A stretch of DNA of 6,774 nucleotides from Actinomycetota bacterium (GTDB taxonomy: Bacteria > Actinomycetota > Thermoleophilia > Solirubrobacterales > Solirubrobacteraceae), in the NCBI GenBank assembly GCA_019348575.1, contig JAHWJE010000088.1:1-6774 (forward strand), in the 5' to 3' direction. Positions 1 to 6,263 of the stretch are shown piece after piece. Numbering within the stretch: position 1 is the first letter of the stretch; every line of letters starts with the position of its first letter. The notes beneath the pieces are model-generated. The model did no database searches. It was not told where the DNA came from and saw nothing but the letters and a program-made list of their open reading frames with translations. Position numbers and translations under genes: made by a program.

Positions 1-2622
1 GAGCTCGCGCGCGACCGCCTCGACGACCGCGCCGCGGCCGGAGCCCAGCCCGGCGACGACCTGCGCCGCCGTCTCCGGGATCGGCACGAGCGGGCGGCGA
101 AGCTCCTTGGGCAGCGTCCGGATCAGCGCGGTCACGAGCTCCTCGCGCAGCCCCGGGACGAGCCACTCGAAGCCGTCCGAGCGCAGCTGCGCGAGCGTCT
201 TCAGCGGCACGTTCACCGTCACGCCGTCGAGCTCCGAGCCGGGCTCGAAGCGGTAGGTCAGCGCCAGCGCGATGTCGCCCTGGCGCCACTCGTCGGGCAG
301 CGCGTCGCGGTCGACGCCGGCGTCGCCGACGAGCAGCTCGCGCGTGAAGGTGAGCAGCTGCGGGTCGCGCCGGCGCGCGTCCTTCCACCAGCGGTCGAAG
401 TGCGCGCCCGACACGACCTCCTGCGGGATCCGCGCGTCGTAGAAGTCGTACAGCTGCGCCTCGGTCGCGACGATGTCGCGCCGCCGCGCGCGGTGCTCGA
501 GCTCCTCGACCTCCTCCAGCAGCGCGCGGTTGTCCGCCAGGAAGCGGTGGCGCGCGCTCCAGTCGCCCTCGATCAGCCCGCGCTGGATGAACAGCGAGCG
601 CGACAGGCCGGGGTCGATCGCGCCATACGGGACGGTCCGCCCGGTCACGACCGGCAGGCCGTAGAGCGTCGCGCGCTCCGTCGCGACGACCGACCCGCGC
701 TTGCGCTCCCAGCGCGGCTCGGAGTACGTGCGCTTGAGCAGGTGCCCGGCGAGCGGCTCGATCCAGCGCGGCTGGATCTGCGCGGCGGTGTGGCCGAGCA
801 GGCGCGTCGTCTCGACGAGCTCGGCGACCATCACCCATGCCGGCGGCTTGCGCGCGAGCGCCGAGCCCGGCGACAGGGCGAAGCGCGCGCCGCGCGCGCC
901 GGCGTACTCGCGCCGGCCGGCGTCGCGCACGCCGACGTGCGAGAGCAGGCCGGCGAGCAGCGCGCGGTGGATCTCGGCGGGCGCGGCGGGCTGCTGGTTG
1001 ATCGTCACGCCGACCGCGCGCGCCGAGCGCCGCAGCGAGCCGGCCAGGTCCTGCCACTCGCGCACGCGCAGGTAGTGCAGGTACTCGGCATGGCACATCT
1101 TCCGAAAGCCGTTTCGCGAGCGCTCCTTCTGCTGCGCGCGCAGGTGGCGCCAGAGGTTGAGCAACGCCACGAAGTCCGAGCCCTCGTCCTCGAAGCGGGC
1201 GTGCTGCTGGTCGGCCTCGGCGCGCTTGTCGGCGGGCCGCACGCGCGGGTCCTGGATCGACAGCGCGGCGGCGATCACGATCACCTCGTCGGCGCAGCCG
1301 AGCCTGTCGGCCTCGAGCACCATCCGCCCCATGCGCGGGTCGACGGGGAGCTGCGCGAGGCGGCGCCCGAGCTTCGTGAGGCGCCTGCGCGGGTCCTTCG
1401 CCTCGAGGTCGAGCGCGCCCAGCTCGTGCAGCAGCAGCTTGCCGTCGCGCACCTGCCGGCGGTCGGGGGCGTCGAGAAAGCCGAAGTCCTCGACCTCCCC
1501 GAGCCGCAGCGCCTCCATCTGCAGGATCACCGCGGCGAGCGACGTTCGCAGGATCTCCGGATCGGTGAACGCCGGCCGCGCGGCGAAGTCCTCCTCGGAG
1601 TACAGGCGGATGCAGATGCCGTCCGACGTGCGCCCGCAGCGGCCCATGCGCTGGTTCGCCGACGCCTGCGAGATCGGCTCGATCGGCAGGCGCTGGACCT
1701 TCAGCCGCGCGCTGTAGCGGCTGATCCGGGCGGTGCCGGGATCGACGACGGCGCCGATTCCCGGAACGGTCAGCGAGGTCTCGGCGACGTTCGTCGCGAG
1801 CACGACGCGGCGCTCGCTGTGTCGCTGGAAGACGCGCTGCTGCTCGGCCGGCGACAGGCGCGCGTAGAGGGGCAGGATGCCGACGTCCTCGGGCAGCCGC
1901 CCCGCGAGCGCCTCGGCGGTGTCGCGGATCTCGCGCTCGCCGCTGAGGAAGACGAGCACGTCGCCGGGCGCGTCGTGCAGCAGCTGCTCGACGGCGTCGC
2001 CGATCGCGTCGATCGGATCGGTCTCGTCGGCGACCGGCTCATAGCGCACCTCGACGGGGAACGTGCGGCCGGACACCTCGACGACGGGCGCGTCGCCGAA
2101 GTGGGCGCTGAAGCGGCCCGGGTCGATCGTCGCGCTCGTGATCACGAGCTTCAGGTCGGGCCGCCGGGGCAGCAGCCAGCGCAGGTAGCCGAGCAGGAAG
2201 TCGACGTTGAGGCTGCGCTCGTGCGCCTCGTCGACGATGATCGTGTCGTAGCGGCGCAGCAGGCGGTCGTGCCCGATCTCGGCCAGCAGCAGGCCGTCGG
2301 TGAGCAGCCGGACGAGCGTCTCGGGGCCGGAGCGGTCCTCGAAGCGGACCGCGTAGCCGACCGCGCTGCCGAGCTCGACCTCGAGCTCCTCGGCGATCCG
2401 CGTCGCGACCGTGCGCGCGGCGATCCGCCGCGGCTGCGTGTGCGCGATCGACGTGCGCCCGAGCTCGAGGCAGATCTTCGGCAGCTGCGTCGTCTTTCCC
2501 GAGCCCGTCTCGCCCGCGACGATGACGACCTGGTTCTCCCTGATCGCGTCCAGCAGGTCGTCGCGGCGCGCGCTGACGGGCAGCTCGGGCGGGTAGCTGA
2601 TCTGCGGTGCTGCAACAACCAT
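1..2622 (-). CDS. hrpA: ATP-dependent RNA helicase HrpA, DEAH box (3' end beyond the window)
   Basis: This is a DEAH/RHA-family RNA helicase, a cytoplasmic enzyme that uses ATP to remodel RNA or ribonucleoprotein. The frame is open from an ATG at 2622 to base 1 (874 codons, no stop), so the C-terminus lies outside; E. coli HrpA is about 1300 residues. Seen in order: Walker A GETGSGKTT (37-45), DEAH (131-134), SAT (163-165), motif V ATNVAETSL (276-284), motif VI QRMGRCGR (324-331), then an HA2/OB-fold region reaching WVMVAELVETTRLLGH near 596-611. After this comes the HrpA-specific C-terminal region (DUF3418 type) with FYDAR (727-731) and SGAHFDRWWK. These C-terminal signatures separate it from HrpB and from eukaryotic Prp-type helicases. 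The start gives a short N-terminus ahead of Walker A, with no clear ribosome binding site. It is divergent from hslR across 35 bp. A long antisense frame over it is a GC artefact. Confidence 0.94.
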   Translation of the reverse strand, partial: MVVAAPQISYPPELPVSARRDDLLDAIRENQVVIVAGETGSGKTTQLPKICLELGRTSIAHTQPRRIAARTVATRIAEELEVELGSAVGYAVRFEDRSGPETLVRLLTDGLLLAEIGHDRLLRRYDTIIVDEAHERSLNVDFLLGYLRWLLPRRPDLKLVITSATIDPGRFSAHFGDAPVVEVSGRTFPVEVRYEPVADETDPIDAIGDAVEQLLHDAPGDVLVFLSGEREIRDTAEALAGRLPEDVGILPLYARLSPAEQQRVFQRHSERRVVLATNVAETSLTVPGIGAVVDPGTARISRYSARLKVQRLPIEPISQASANQRMGRCGRTSDGICIRLYSEEDFAARPAFTDPEILRTSLAAVILQMEALRLGEVEDFGFLDAPDRRQVRDGKLLLHELGALDLEAKDPRRRLTKLGRRLAQLPVDPRMGRMVLEADRLGCADEVIVIAAALSIQDPRVRPADKRAEADQQHARFEDEGSDFVALLNLWRHLRAQQKERSRNGFRKMCHAEYLHYLRVREWQDLAGSLRRSARAVGVTINQQPAAPAEIHRALLAGLLSHVGVRDAGRREYAGARGARFALSPGSALARKPPAWVMVAELVETTRLLGHTAAQIQPRWIEPLAGHLLKRTYSEPRWERKRGSVVATERATLYGLPVVTGRTVPYGAIDPGLSRSLFIQRGLIEGDWSARHRFLADNRALLEEVEELEHRARRRDIVATEAQLYDFYDARIPQEVVSGAHFDRWWKDARRRDPQLLTFTRELLVGDAGVDRDALPDEWRQGDIALALTYRFEPGSELDGVTVNVPLKTLAQLRSDGFEWLVPGLREELVTALIRTLPKELRRPLVPIPETAAQVVAGLGSGRGAVVEAVAREL

Positions 2623-2625
2623 CAG

Positions 2626-2645
2626 GCAGCCGAGCATAGGGCTGC
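2626..2645. promoter_or_regulatory. Inverted repeat in the hrpA/hslR divergent spacer (possible operator)
   Basis: GCAGCC (2626-2631) and GGCTGC (2640-2645) are perfect reverse complements separated by 8 bases. They lie inside the 35-bp spacer between the two divergent start codons. On the minus strand the spacer contains TATGCT (2638-2633), a fair -10 box that would place the hrpA transcript start just a few bases before its ATG. No convincing -35 box is visible. A repressor site or a transcript hairpin would both fit. A six-base arm can arise by chance in DNA this GC-rich. Confidence 0.3.
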
Positions 2646-2657
2646 GATCATCGCCCC

Positions 2658-3044
2658 GTGGAGCGCGTGCGGATCGACAAATGGCTGTGGGCGGCGCGGT
2701 TCTACAAGAGCCGCTCGCTCGCCGCCGACGCCGTCAGCGGCGGCCTCGCGCAGCTCAACGGCGCGCGCGTGAAGCCCAGCAAGGAGGTCGCCGCGGGCGA
2801 CGAGCTCGAGGTCACGATCGGCCAGACGCGCCGCGTCGTGATCGTGCGCGGGCTGAGCGGGCGCCGCGGCCCGGCCAAGGAGGCGGTGAAGCTCTACGAG
2901 GAGACGCCCGAGAGCATCGCCGCGCGCGAGCTCGCGGCAGAGCAGCGCCGGCTGCAGTCGCCGGCGCCGGGCGCGGATCTCGGCATGCGCCCGACCAAGC
3001 GCGACCGGCGGCGATTGGACAGCGCGCGCGGGAGGCGGCGCTGA
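2658..3044 (+). CDS. hslR: Hsp15-like S4-domain RNA-binding protein
   Basis: This 128-residue protein belongs to the Hsp15 (HslR) family. E. coli Hsp15 (133 residues) binds free 50S subunits that still carry a peptidyl-tRNA; the shorter Firmicute relative RqcP acts in ribosome-associated quality control. An S4 RNA-binding domain fills residues 4-52, with the family opening RIDKWLWAARFYKSRS (5-20), LNGARVKPSKEV (33-44) and GDEL (47-50). It is followed by the Hsp15 signature GRRGPAKEAVKLYEETPES (68-86) and a basic tail ending RRLDSARGRRR. Length and tail favour Hsp15 over RqcP. The GTG at 2658 is chosen because the next in-frame GTG (2667) would cut into the S4 domain. There is no Shine-Dalgarno, so translation may be leaderless. 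It is divergent from hrpA and convergent with the membrane protein gene. Confidence 0.92.
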   Translation: MERVRIDKWLWAARFYKSRSLAADAVSGGLAQLNGARVKPSKEVAAGDELEVTIGQTRRVVIVRGLSGRRGPAKEAVKLYEETPESIAARELAAEQRRLQSPAPGADLGMRPTKRDRRRLDSARGRRR

Positions 3045-3057
3045 GCGAAAGATGCTC
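3043..3057. terminator. Weak hairpin between convergent genes
   Basis: GAGC (3043-3046) and GCTC (3054-3057) can pair around the loop GAAAGAT. The hairpin starts inside the hslR stop codon and lies in the 32-bp gap before the convergent gene's stop at 3079. There is no T-run on either strand, so it is at best a marginal bidirectional terminator. Confidence 0.15.
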
Positions 3058-3076
3058 CGCGAGCGCGCGGCGGCGA

Positions 3077-3844
3077 TCAGAGGAGCTGCAGGAGCACGGT
3101 GTAGGCCAGCGCGCCCGCGAGGAACGGCGAGAACCGCGCGAGCCGTTCACCCGGCAGCTCCTCCTTGAAGACGTTGAGCACCACCCCGCCGGCGACGAAC
3201 GCGATCACGAGCGCGATCGCGCGTTCGGAGATCTCTGTGGCTACGCCGACGAGCCACCCCACGAGAACCGCGCCCGCGATGATCCACCGGCCGATGCGGT
3301 CGTAGGCGTCGCGATGGTGCTCGCGCAGGCCGAAGTCGTTGACGACGAAGTGCACGCCGAGCGCCACCGTGAACAGGACCAGTTCGGTGGGCTCGCCGAG
3401 CTCCTCGCGCAGCAGCAGGTAGCCGATCACCGCGTTGTAGACCGCGAACGACGCGATGCTCAGCCAGAACGCGTCGCTGGTCGTCCGGTCCTCTCCCGTG
3501 CGCTCCCTGCGATTGCGACGTGAAGTCAGCGAGTGCTTCTCGACGCCGTAGAAGAGGCTCAAGCCGATCAACGCGACGAGGTAGACGTGATGCTCGAGGA
3601 AACCGAGCATCGGCTCGGCCGCCGCCGCCTCCCCGGCGCCGCGCTCGCCCACGATGCTGGCCTGGCCCTCGGCGAGCTCGGGCAGCAGATGCACGAAGAC
3701 GTACGCGACGGAGACGCCGGCCCCTGCCGACAGCCAGCGGCTGCGCGGGATGCGGCTCAGGAACCTCGCGCGCGCGGCGGCGAGGTGCACGAAGGCGAGG
3801 ACGAGCGCCGCGATCAGCGCCGAAGTCTGGTGGTCGCCGTCCAT
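3077..3844 (-). CDS. Eight-helix integral membrane protein, distantly ZIP-like
   Basis: A 255-residue polytopic membrane protein of unproven function. Hydrophobic segments lie at about 8-26, 38-57, 84-103, 125-146, 154-173, 184-203, 209-227 and 238-255, giving eight helices, the number in ZIP metal transporters. Polar residues sit inside or at the ends of helices: HLLPE (52-56), LEHH (83-86), HFVVND (165-170) then REHH (174-177), and FKEELP (226-231). An Arg-rich loop (109-120) separates helices 3 and 4. HxxxND and the acidic helix ends recall ZIP metal-site helices, but the canonical HExPxE motif is absent, so metal transport is only a suggestion. The ATG at 3844 has no good ribosome binding site and is preceded by a potential RNA hairpin. 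It follows the S1 protease gene after 64 bp on the same strand and may be its own unit. Confidence 0.85.
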   Translation of the reverse strand: MDGDHQTSALIAALVLAFVHLAAARARFLSRIPRSRWLSAGAGVSVAYVFVHLLPELAEGQASIVGERGAGEAAAAEPMLGFLEHHVYLVALIGLSLFYGVEKHSLTSRRNRRERTGEDRTTSDAFWLSIASFAVYNAVIGYLLLREELGEPTELVLFTVALGVHFVVNDFGLREHHRDAYDRIGRWIIAGAVLVGWLVGVATEISERAIALVIAFVAGGVVLNVFKEELPGERLARFSPFLAGALAYTVLLQLL

Positions 3845-3848
3845 CTCG

Positions 3849-3892
3849 CGGCGTCTGCTACCCGCGCAGCGCGCAGACCACGTAGGACGCCG
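3849..3892 (-). promoter_or_regulatory. Potential leader hairpin before the membrane protein gene
   Basis: Read on the minus strand, CGGCGTCCTAC (3892-3882) pairs with GTAG-CA-GACGCCG (3861-3849), giving 11 base pairs with a two-base bulge. A small GCGC/GCGC stem (3874-3864) can form inside it. The outer stem ends four bases before the ATG of the eight-helix protein. A second, incompatible stem GTCTGC/GCAGAC (3878-3873 with 3858-3853) uses some of the same bases. No T-run follows, so it is not a standard terminator. It could affect ribosome access, be an operator, or be chance pairing. Confidence 0.3.
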
Positions 3893-3908
3893 GCGGCGGC
3901 GGCCCGGC

Positions 3909-4898
3909 TCAGCCGCGCGGGGACGTGACGAGCGTCGCGTTCAGCGCGTCGAGGACGGGCTCCAGCGGCGTGAAGCACATGCTCTGCAACAGCCCGAAGA
4001 CGAGCGTCGTGATCCCGACCGCGCGGACCGTGCCGTCCGCGCCGGGCGCGGTGTAGACCGGCCCGCCACTGTCGCCCTCGCGCGCCGTGATCGTCGTGCA
4101 CGGCAGCCGCGTCCCGGGATATGAGCGAACGATCCTGCCGCACCGGTCGGCGCCGCTCGTGCGGCCCGCGAAGCAGACCCGGCGCCCGAGCAGCGGCCGC
4201 GCGCTGCCGATGACGAACCACGGCGGGTTCAGCACGCCCCGATCGATGACGGGCGCCGCCGGCCGGCCGGGCCCGGACGGCACGGGCAGGACGAGCGCGT
4301 CGAGCCGGCGCTTGCGGCGCTCGAGGTTGCGTTGCACGCGCCCGAGGATGATCCCGGTCTGCGGCGGCCGGCGCAGCGCGGCGTTGCGGCGTCGCGTCGT
4401 GCGCTTCCTCGTCAGGCCGGCGCAGTGGCCCGCGCTGAGGCCGCCCGGATGCGTGCGCAGCCGGATGAGAAACGCCGACGTGTACACCGAGGCGCCCCTC
4501 GGTGGCCGCGCACCGGGGACCAGTCGCTCGCGTGCGAAGAGCAGCTCGCGCCCCGCCATCCAGCCGTCGAGGTCGGGGGCGTCGCCGGGACGGCGGATCA
4601 ACAGCGCCCCGAGCCCGCGCGTGGCGACGAGGTCGTAGGAGCGCTGAAATCCTGTTGCGATCGCTCGCAGCGGCCGCCAGCCGACCGCGAGCAGCGCTGC
4701 CTCGGCGTTGCCGGCGGGAACCCCTGCGAGCGCCGTCGCGACCGCCCGCGCCTCCTCGCAGGTTGCGCCGCTGACATCCACGATGATCGCGTCGCCCGCC
4801 TTCGGGCAGTTCGCGTACCCGCCGGCCGCGCTCGCGCTCGCAGCGACGACGAGCAGCGTCGCGATCGCAAGGAGGATCGTCCTGAAAGCGCGATTCAC
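3909..4898 (-). CDS. Secreted trypsin-like serine protease (S1 family)
   Basis: A 329-residue exported chymotrypsin-fold protease. Residues 1-25 form a signal peptide: a basic start MNRAFR, a hydrophobic core, and likely cleavage after SASAA. The catalytic triad is readable: His158 in LSAGHCA, Asp200 in RRLDALVLPV and Ser277 in EGDSGGPVY. VGITT (294-298) and a C-terminal helix follow as usual. Residues 26-135 form an N-terminal region that I do not recognise as a standard domain, with Cys31 and Cys47 and the stretch YDLVATRGLGALLIRR (88-103); it may be a propeptide or a binding module. Between His158 and Asp200 lies a very basic segment with 15 Arg or Lys in 39 residues (161-199). Other cysteines at 159, 242, 253, 267 and 308 could form disulfides. 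The start is GTG at 4898, picked because it gives the signal peptide; no Shine-Dalgarno is seen. It lies 99 bp downstream of the S8 protease gene. Confidence 0.88.
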   Translation of the reverse strand: MNRAFRTILLAIATLLVVAASASAAGGYANCPKAGDAIIVDVSGATCEEARAVATALAGVPAGNAEAALLAVGWRPLRAIATGFQRSYDLVATRGLGALLIRRPGDAPDLDGWMAGRELLFARERLVPGARPPRGASVYTSAFLIRLRTHPGGLSAGHCAGLTRKRTTRRRNAALRRPPQTGIILGRVQRNLERRKRRLDALVLPVPSGPGRPAAPVIDRGVLNPPWFVIGSARPLLGRRVCFAGRTSGADRCGRIVRSYPGTRLPCTTITAREGDSGGPVYTAPGADGTVRAVGITTLVFGLLQSMCFTPLEPVLDALNATLVTSPRG

Positions 4899-4979
4899 GG
4901 CAGGCGATGGTGACAGACGCGCGATGCCTGGGCGCCGTCTGCCGGCCGGCCGAGATGCAGCGCCGAGCGCGAAACGACC

Positions 4980-4995
4980 CGATCGGCGCTGATCG
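4980..4995 (-). terminator. Small hairpin after the S8 protease gene
   Basis: CGATC-N6-GATCG lies two bases beyond the subtilase stop codon and can form a five-base-pair stem. On the minus strand it is followed by GGGTCGTTTC, too poor in T for a strong intrinsic terminator. It overlaps a second possible pairing, AGCGCC (4959-4964) with GGCGCT (4985-4990). It could reduce read-through to the S1 protease gene. Confidence 0.2.
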
Positions 4996-4997
4996 AC

Positions 4998-6263
4998 TCA
5001 CCGCACGAGCGTGCAGGTCAGACGGACGACACCGGCGCCGGCGACCGAGACGCGGATCCGGACGCGGATGCGGCCGCGACGAGCGAGCACGCGCCGCCCC
5101 GTGCGTGTGAGTCTTGCGCGCACGGTCCTCCGCACGGCGGGTGAGACCCTGCGCGATCCGCGCGCGAGGAGGGCGCCTTCGCTCGTGACGGTCACGCGGC
5201 ACGTGCCCGCCTGCGGGCTGGTGCAGCTCACCCGCAGGCCGCGCTTGCGCACGGTCGCCAACCGCAGGCGCCTGGGGACCTTCGCCACGAGCGATGCGGG
5301 CGGTGCCGACTGCTGGAGCGCCGGTCCGAGGCCGGCGACCGCCGCGTGCATGTTCAAAAGGCCGCGCCCGAGCTGTGCCGGGTTGCCGAGCGGGGTGGCG
5401 GTCTGCTCGAGGCGGTCGATCACCGCGCGCCCGCGCAGGCCGAGTGACACGAGCAGCGCGGCGGCAGCCGCGACGTGCGGCGTGGCCTGCGATGTCCCCG
5501 CCATCGAGCTGTAGCCACCGCCGAGCTGCGCCGAGACGATCGCTTCGCCGGGGCGCCGCTCGCCTCCGGGCGCGACCATGTCGACTCGGACGGCGTAGTT
5601 CGAGTAGCTCGCGCGGGTCTGGGAGCGGCTGAGCGCGCCGACGCAGATGATCTTCGTCGCCAGCAGCGGCTGCGCGCACAGCGGCACGCTGTCGTTGCCG
5701 GCGGCGGCCACGACGACGACGCCTGCGCGCGCGGCGCGGTCGATCGCCTGCACGAGCGAGCTCGACGGCAGCACCTGCGTGACGACGTTCGGCCCACCCG
5801 ACAGCGACAGGTTGATGACCTGCGCGCCGCGCGCCGTCGCGGCATCGATCCCGGCGGCCGCCTGGTCGGTGTCGCCGGCGCTGTTGGCGTCGAGCACACG
5901 GATCGCGAGGAGCTTCGCGCCGGGCGCCGCGCCCTTGATGCCGATCCCGTTGTCGGCGTGCGCGCCGATGATGCCGGCGACGTTCGTACCGTGGCCGTGC
6001 TCGTCGTTGGGTACCTGGTCGCCGTCGACGAGGTCCGGCCCGTGGATGACGCTCCCGGCGAGGTCGGGGTGCGAGCTCTGCACGCCGCTGTCGATGACCG
6101 CCACCACGGCGCCCGTACCGGTGCTGATGGAATGTGCGGCGTCGGCGTTGATCGCGTCGAGACTCCACTGCTGGCTGCGCAGCGGGTCCTGCGCGGCGGG
6201 CGCAGCGGGCGCGACGGCGAGCGAGCTCAACGCCAGCGCGAACGCGCGCTTGCGGTTGGTCAT
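4998..6263 (-). CDS. Secreted subtilisin-like serine protease (S8 family)
   Basis: A 421-residue exported subtilase that cleaves proteins outside the membrane. Residues 1-24 form a signal peptide (basic MTNRKR, hydrophobic core, APAA). The catalytic domain begins at once with DPLRSQQWSLDAINA (26-40), the usual N-terminal strand of mature subtilases, so no I9-type propeptide is present. Triad and oxyanion residues: Asp58 in VAVIDSGV, His91 in HGHGTNVAG, Asn190 in AAAGND and Ser258 in GTSQATPHV. Cys196 and Cys207 flank a loop and may form a disulfide. The domain ends near 312. Residues 329-421 form an Arg-rich, beta-type tail with Cys347, Cys355 and Cys417 and the segment RLTRTGRRVLARRGRIRVRI, a tail type common in Thermoleophilia secreted proteins and perhaps used for wall binding. 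The ATG overlaps the stop of the upstream gene (ATGA), so translation is probably coupled and no own ribosome site is needed. Confidence 0.95.
   Translation of the reverse strand: MTNRKRAFALALSSLAVAPAAPAAQDPLRSQQWSLDAINADAAHSISTGTGAVVAVIDSGVQSSHPDLAGSVIHGPDLVDGDQVPNDEHGHGTNVAGIIGAHADNGIGIKGAAPGAKLLAIRVLDANSAGDTDQAAAGIDAATARGAQVINLSLSGGPNVVTQVLPSSSLVQAIDRAARAGVVVVAAAGNDSVPLCAQPLLATKIICVGALSRSQTRASYSNYAVRVDMVAPGGERRPGEAIVSAQLGGGYSSMAGTSQATPHVAAAAALLVSLGLRGRAVIDRLEQTATPLGNPAQLGRGLLNMHAAVAGLGPALQQSAPPASLVAKVPRRLRLATVRKRGLRVSCTSPQAGTCRVTVTSEGALLARGSRRVSPAVRRTVRARLTRTGRRVLARRGRIRVRIRVSVAGAGVVRLTCTLVR
6260..6263 (-). other. ATGA stop/start overlap
   Basis: On the minus strand the ATG of the subtilase (6263-6261) overlaps the TGA of the choice-of-anchor P-like gene (6262-6260). 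This four-base overlap is typical of genes on one transcript with coupled translation, and ties the surface protein and the protease together. Confidence 0.9.

Noticed and set aside
324..331. Methionine in HrpA motif VI (QRMGRCGR, residues 324-331 of the protein) as a sign of inactivation
   Set aside because: That position varies within the DEAH/RHA family and the conserved Gln, Gly and Arg residues are intact. The coordinates given here are residue numbers; the codons lie at about 1630-1653.
400..2772. Long plus-strand open frame of 790 codons opposite hrpA
   Set aside because: It is antisense to a gene with full helicase motifs, has a low-complexity Arg/Ala/Asp-rich translation without domains, and is expected from third-position GC bias.
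2681..3523. Plus-strand open frame of 280 codons across hslR and the convergent gene
   Set aside because: It is frame-shifted inside hslR and antisense to the membrane protein; the charged, repetitive translation is typical of a GC shadow.
4941..4950. GCCGGCCGGC palindrome as a binding site
   Set aside because: Self-complementary G/C strings of this size are common in DNA this GC-rich; nothing else supports a site.
3814..6168. Minus-strand open frame of 784 codons
   Set aside because: It runs out of frame through both protease genes and has an Arg-dominated composition with no motif; the S8 and S1 frames carry intact catalytic residues.
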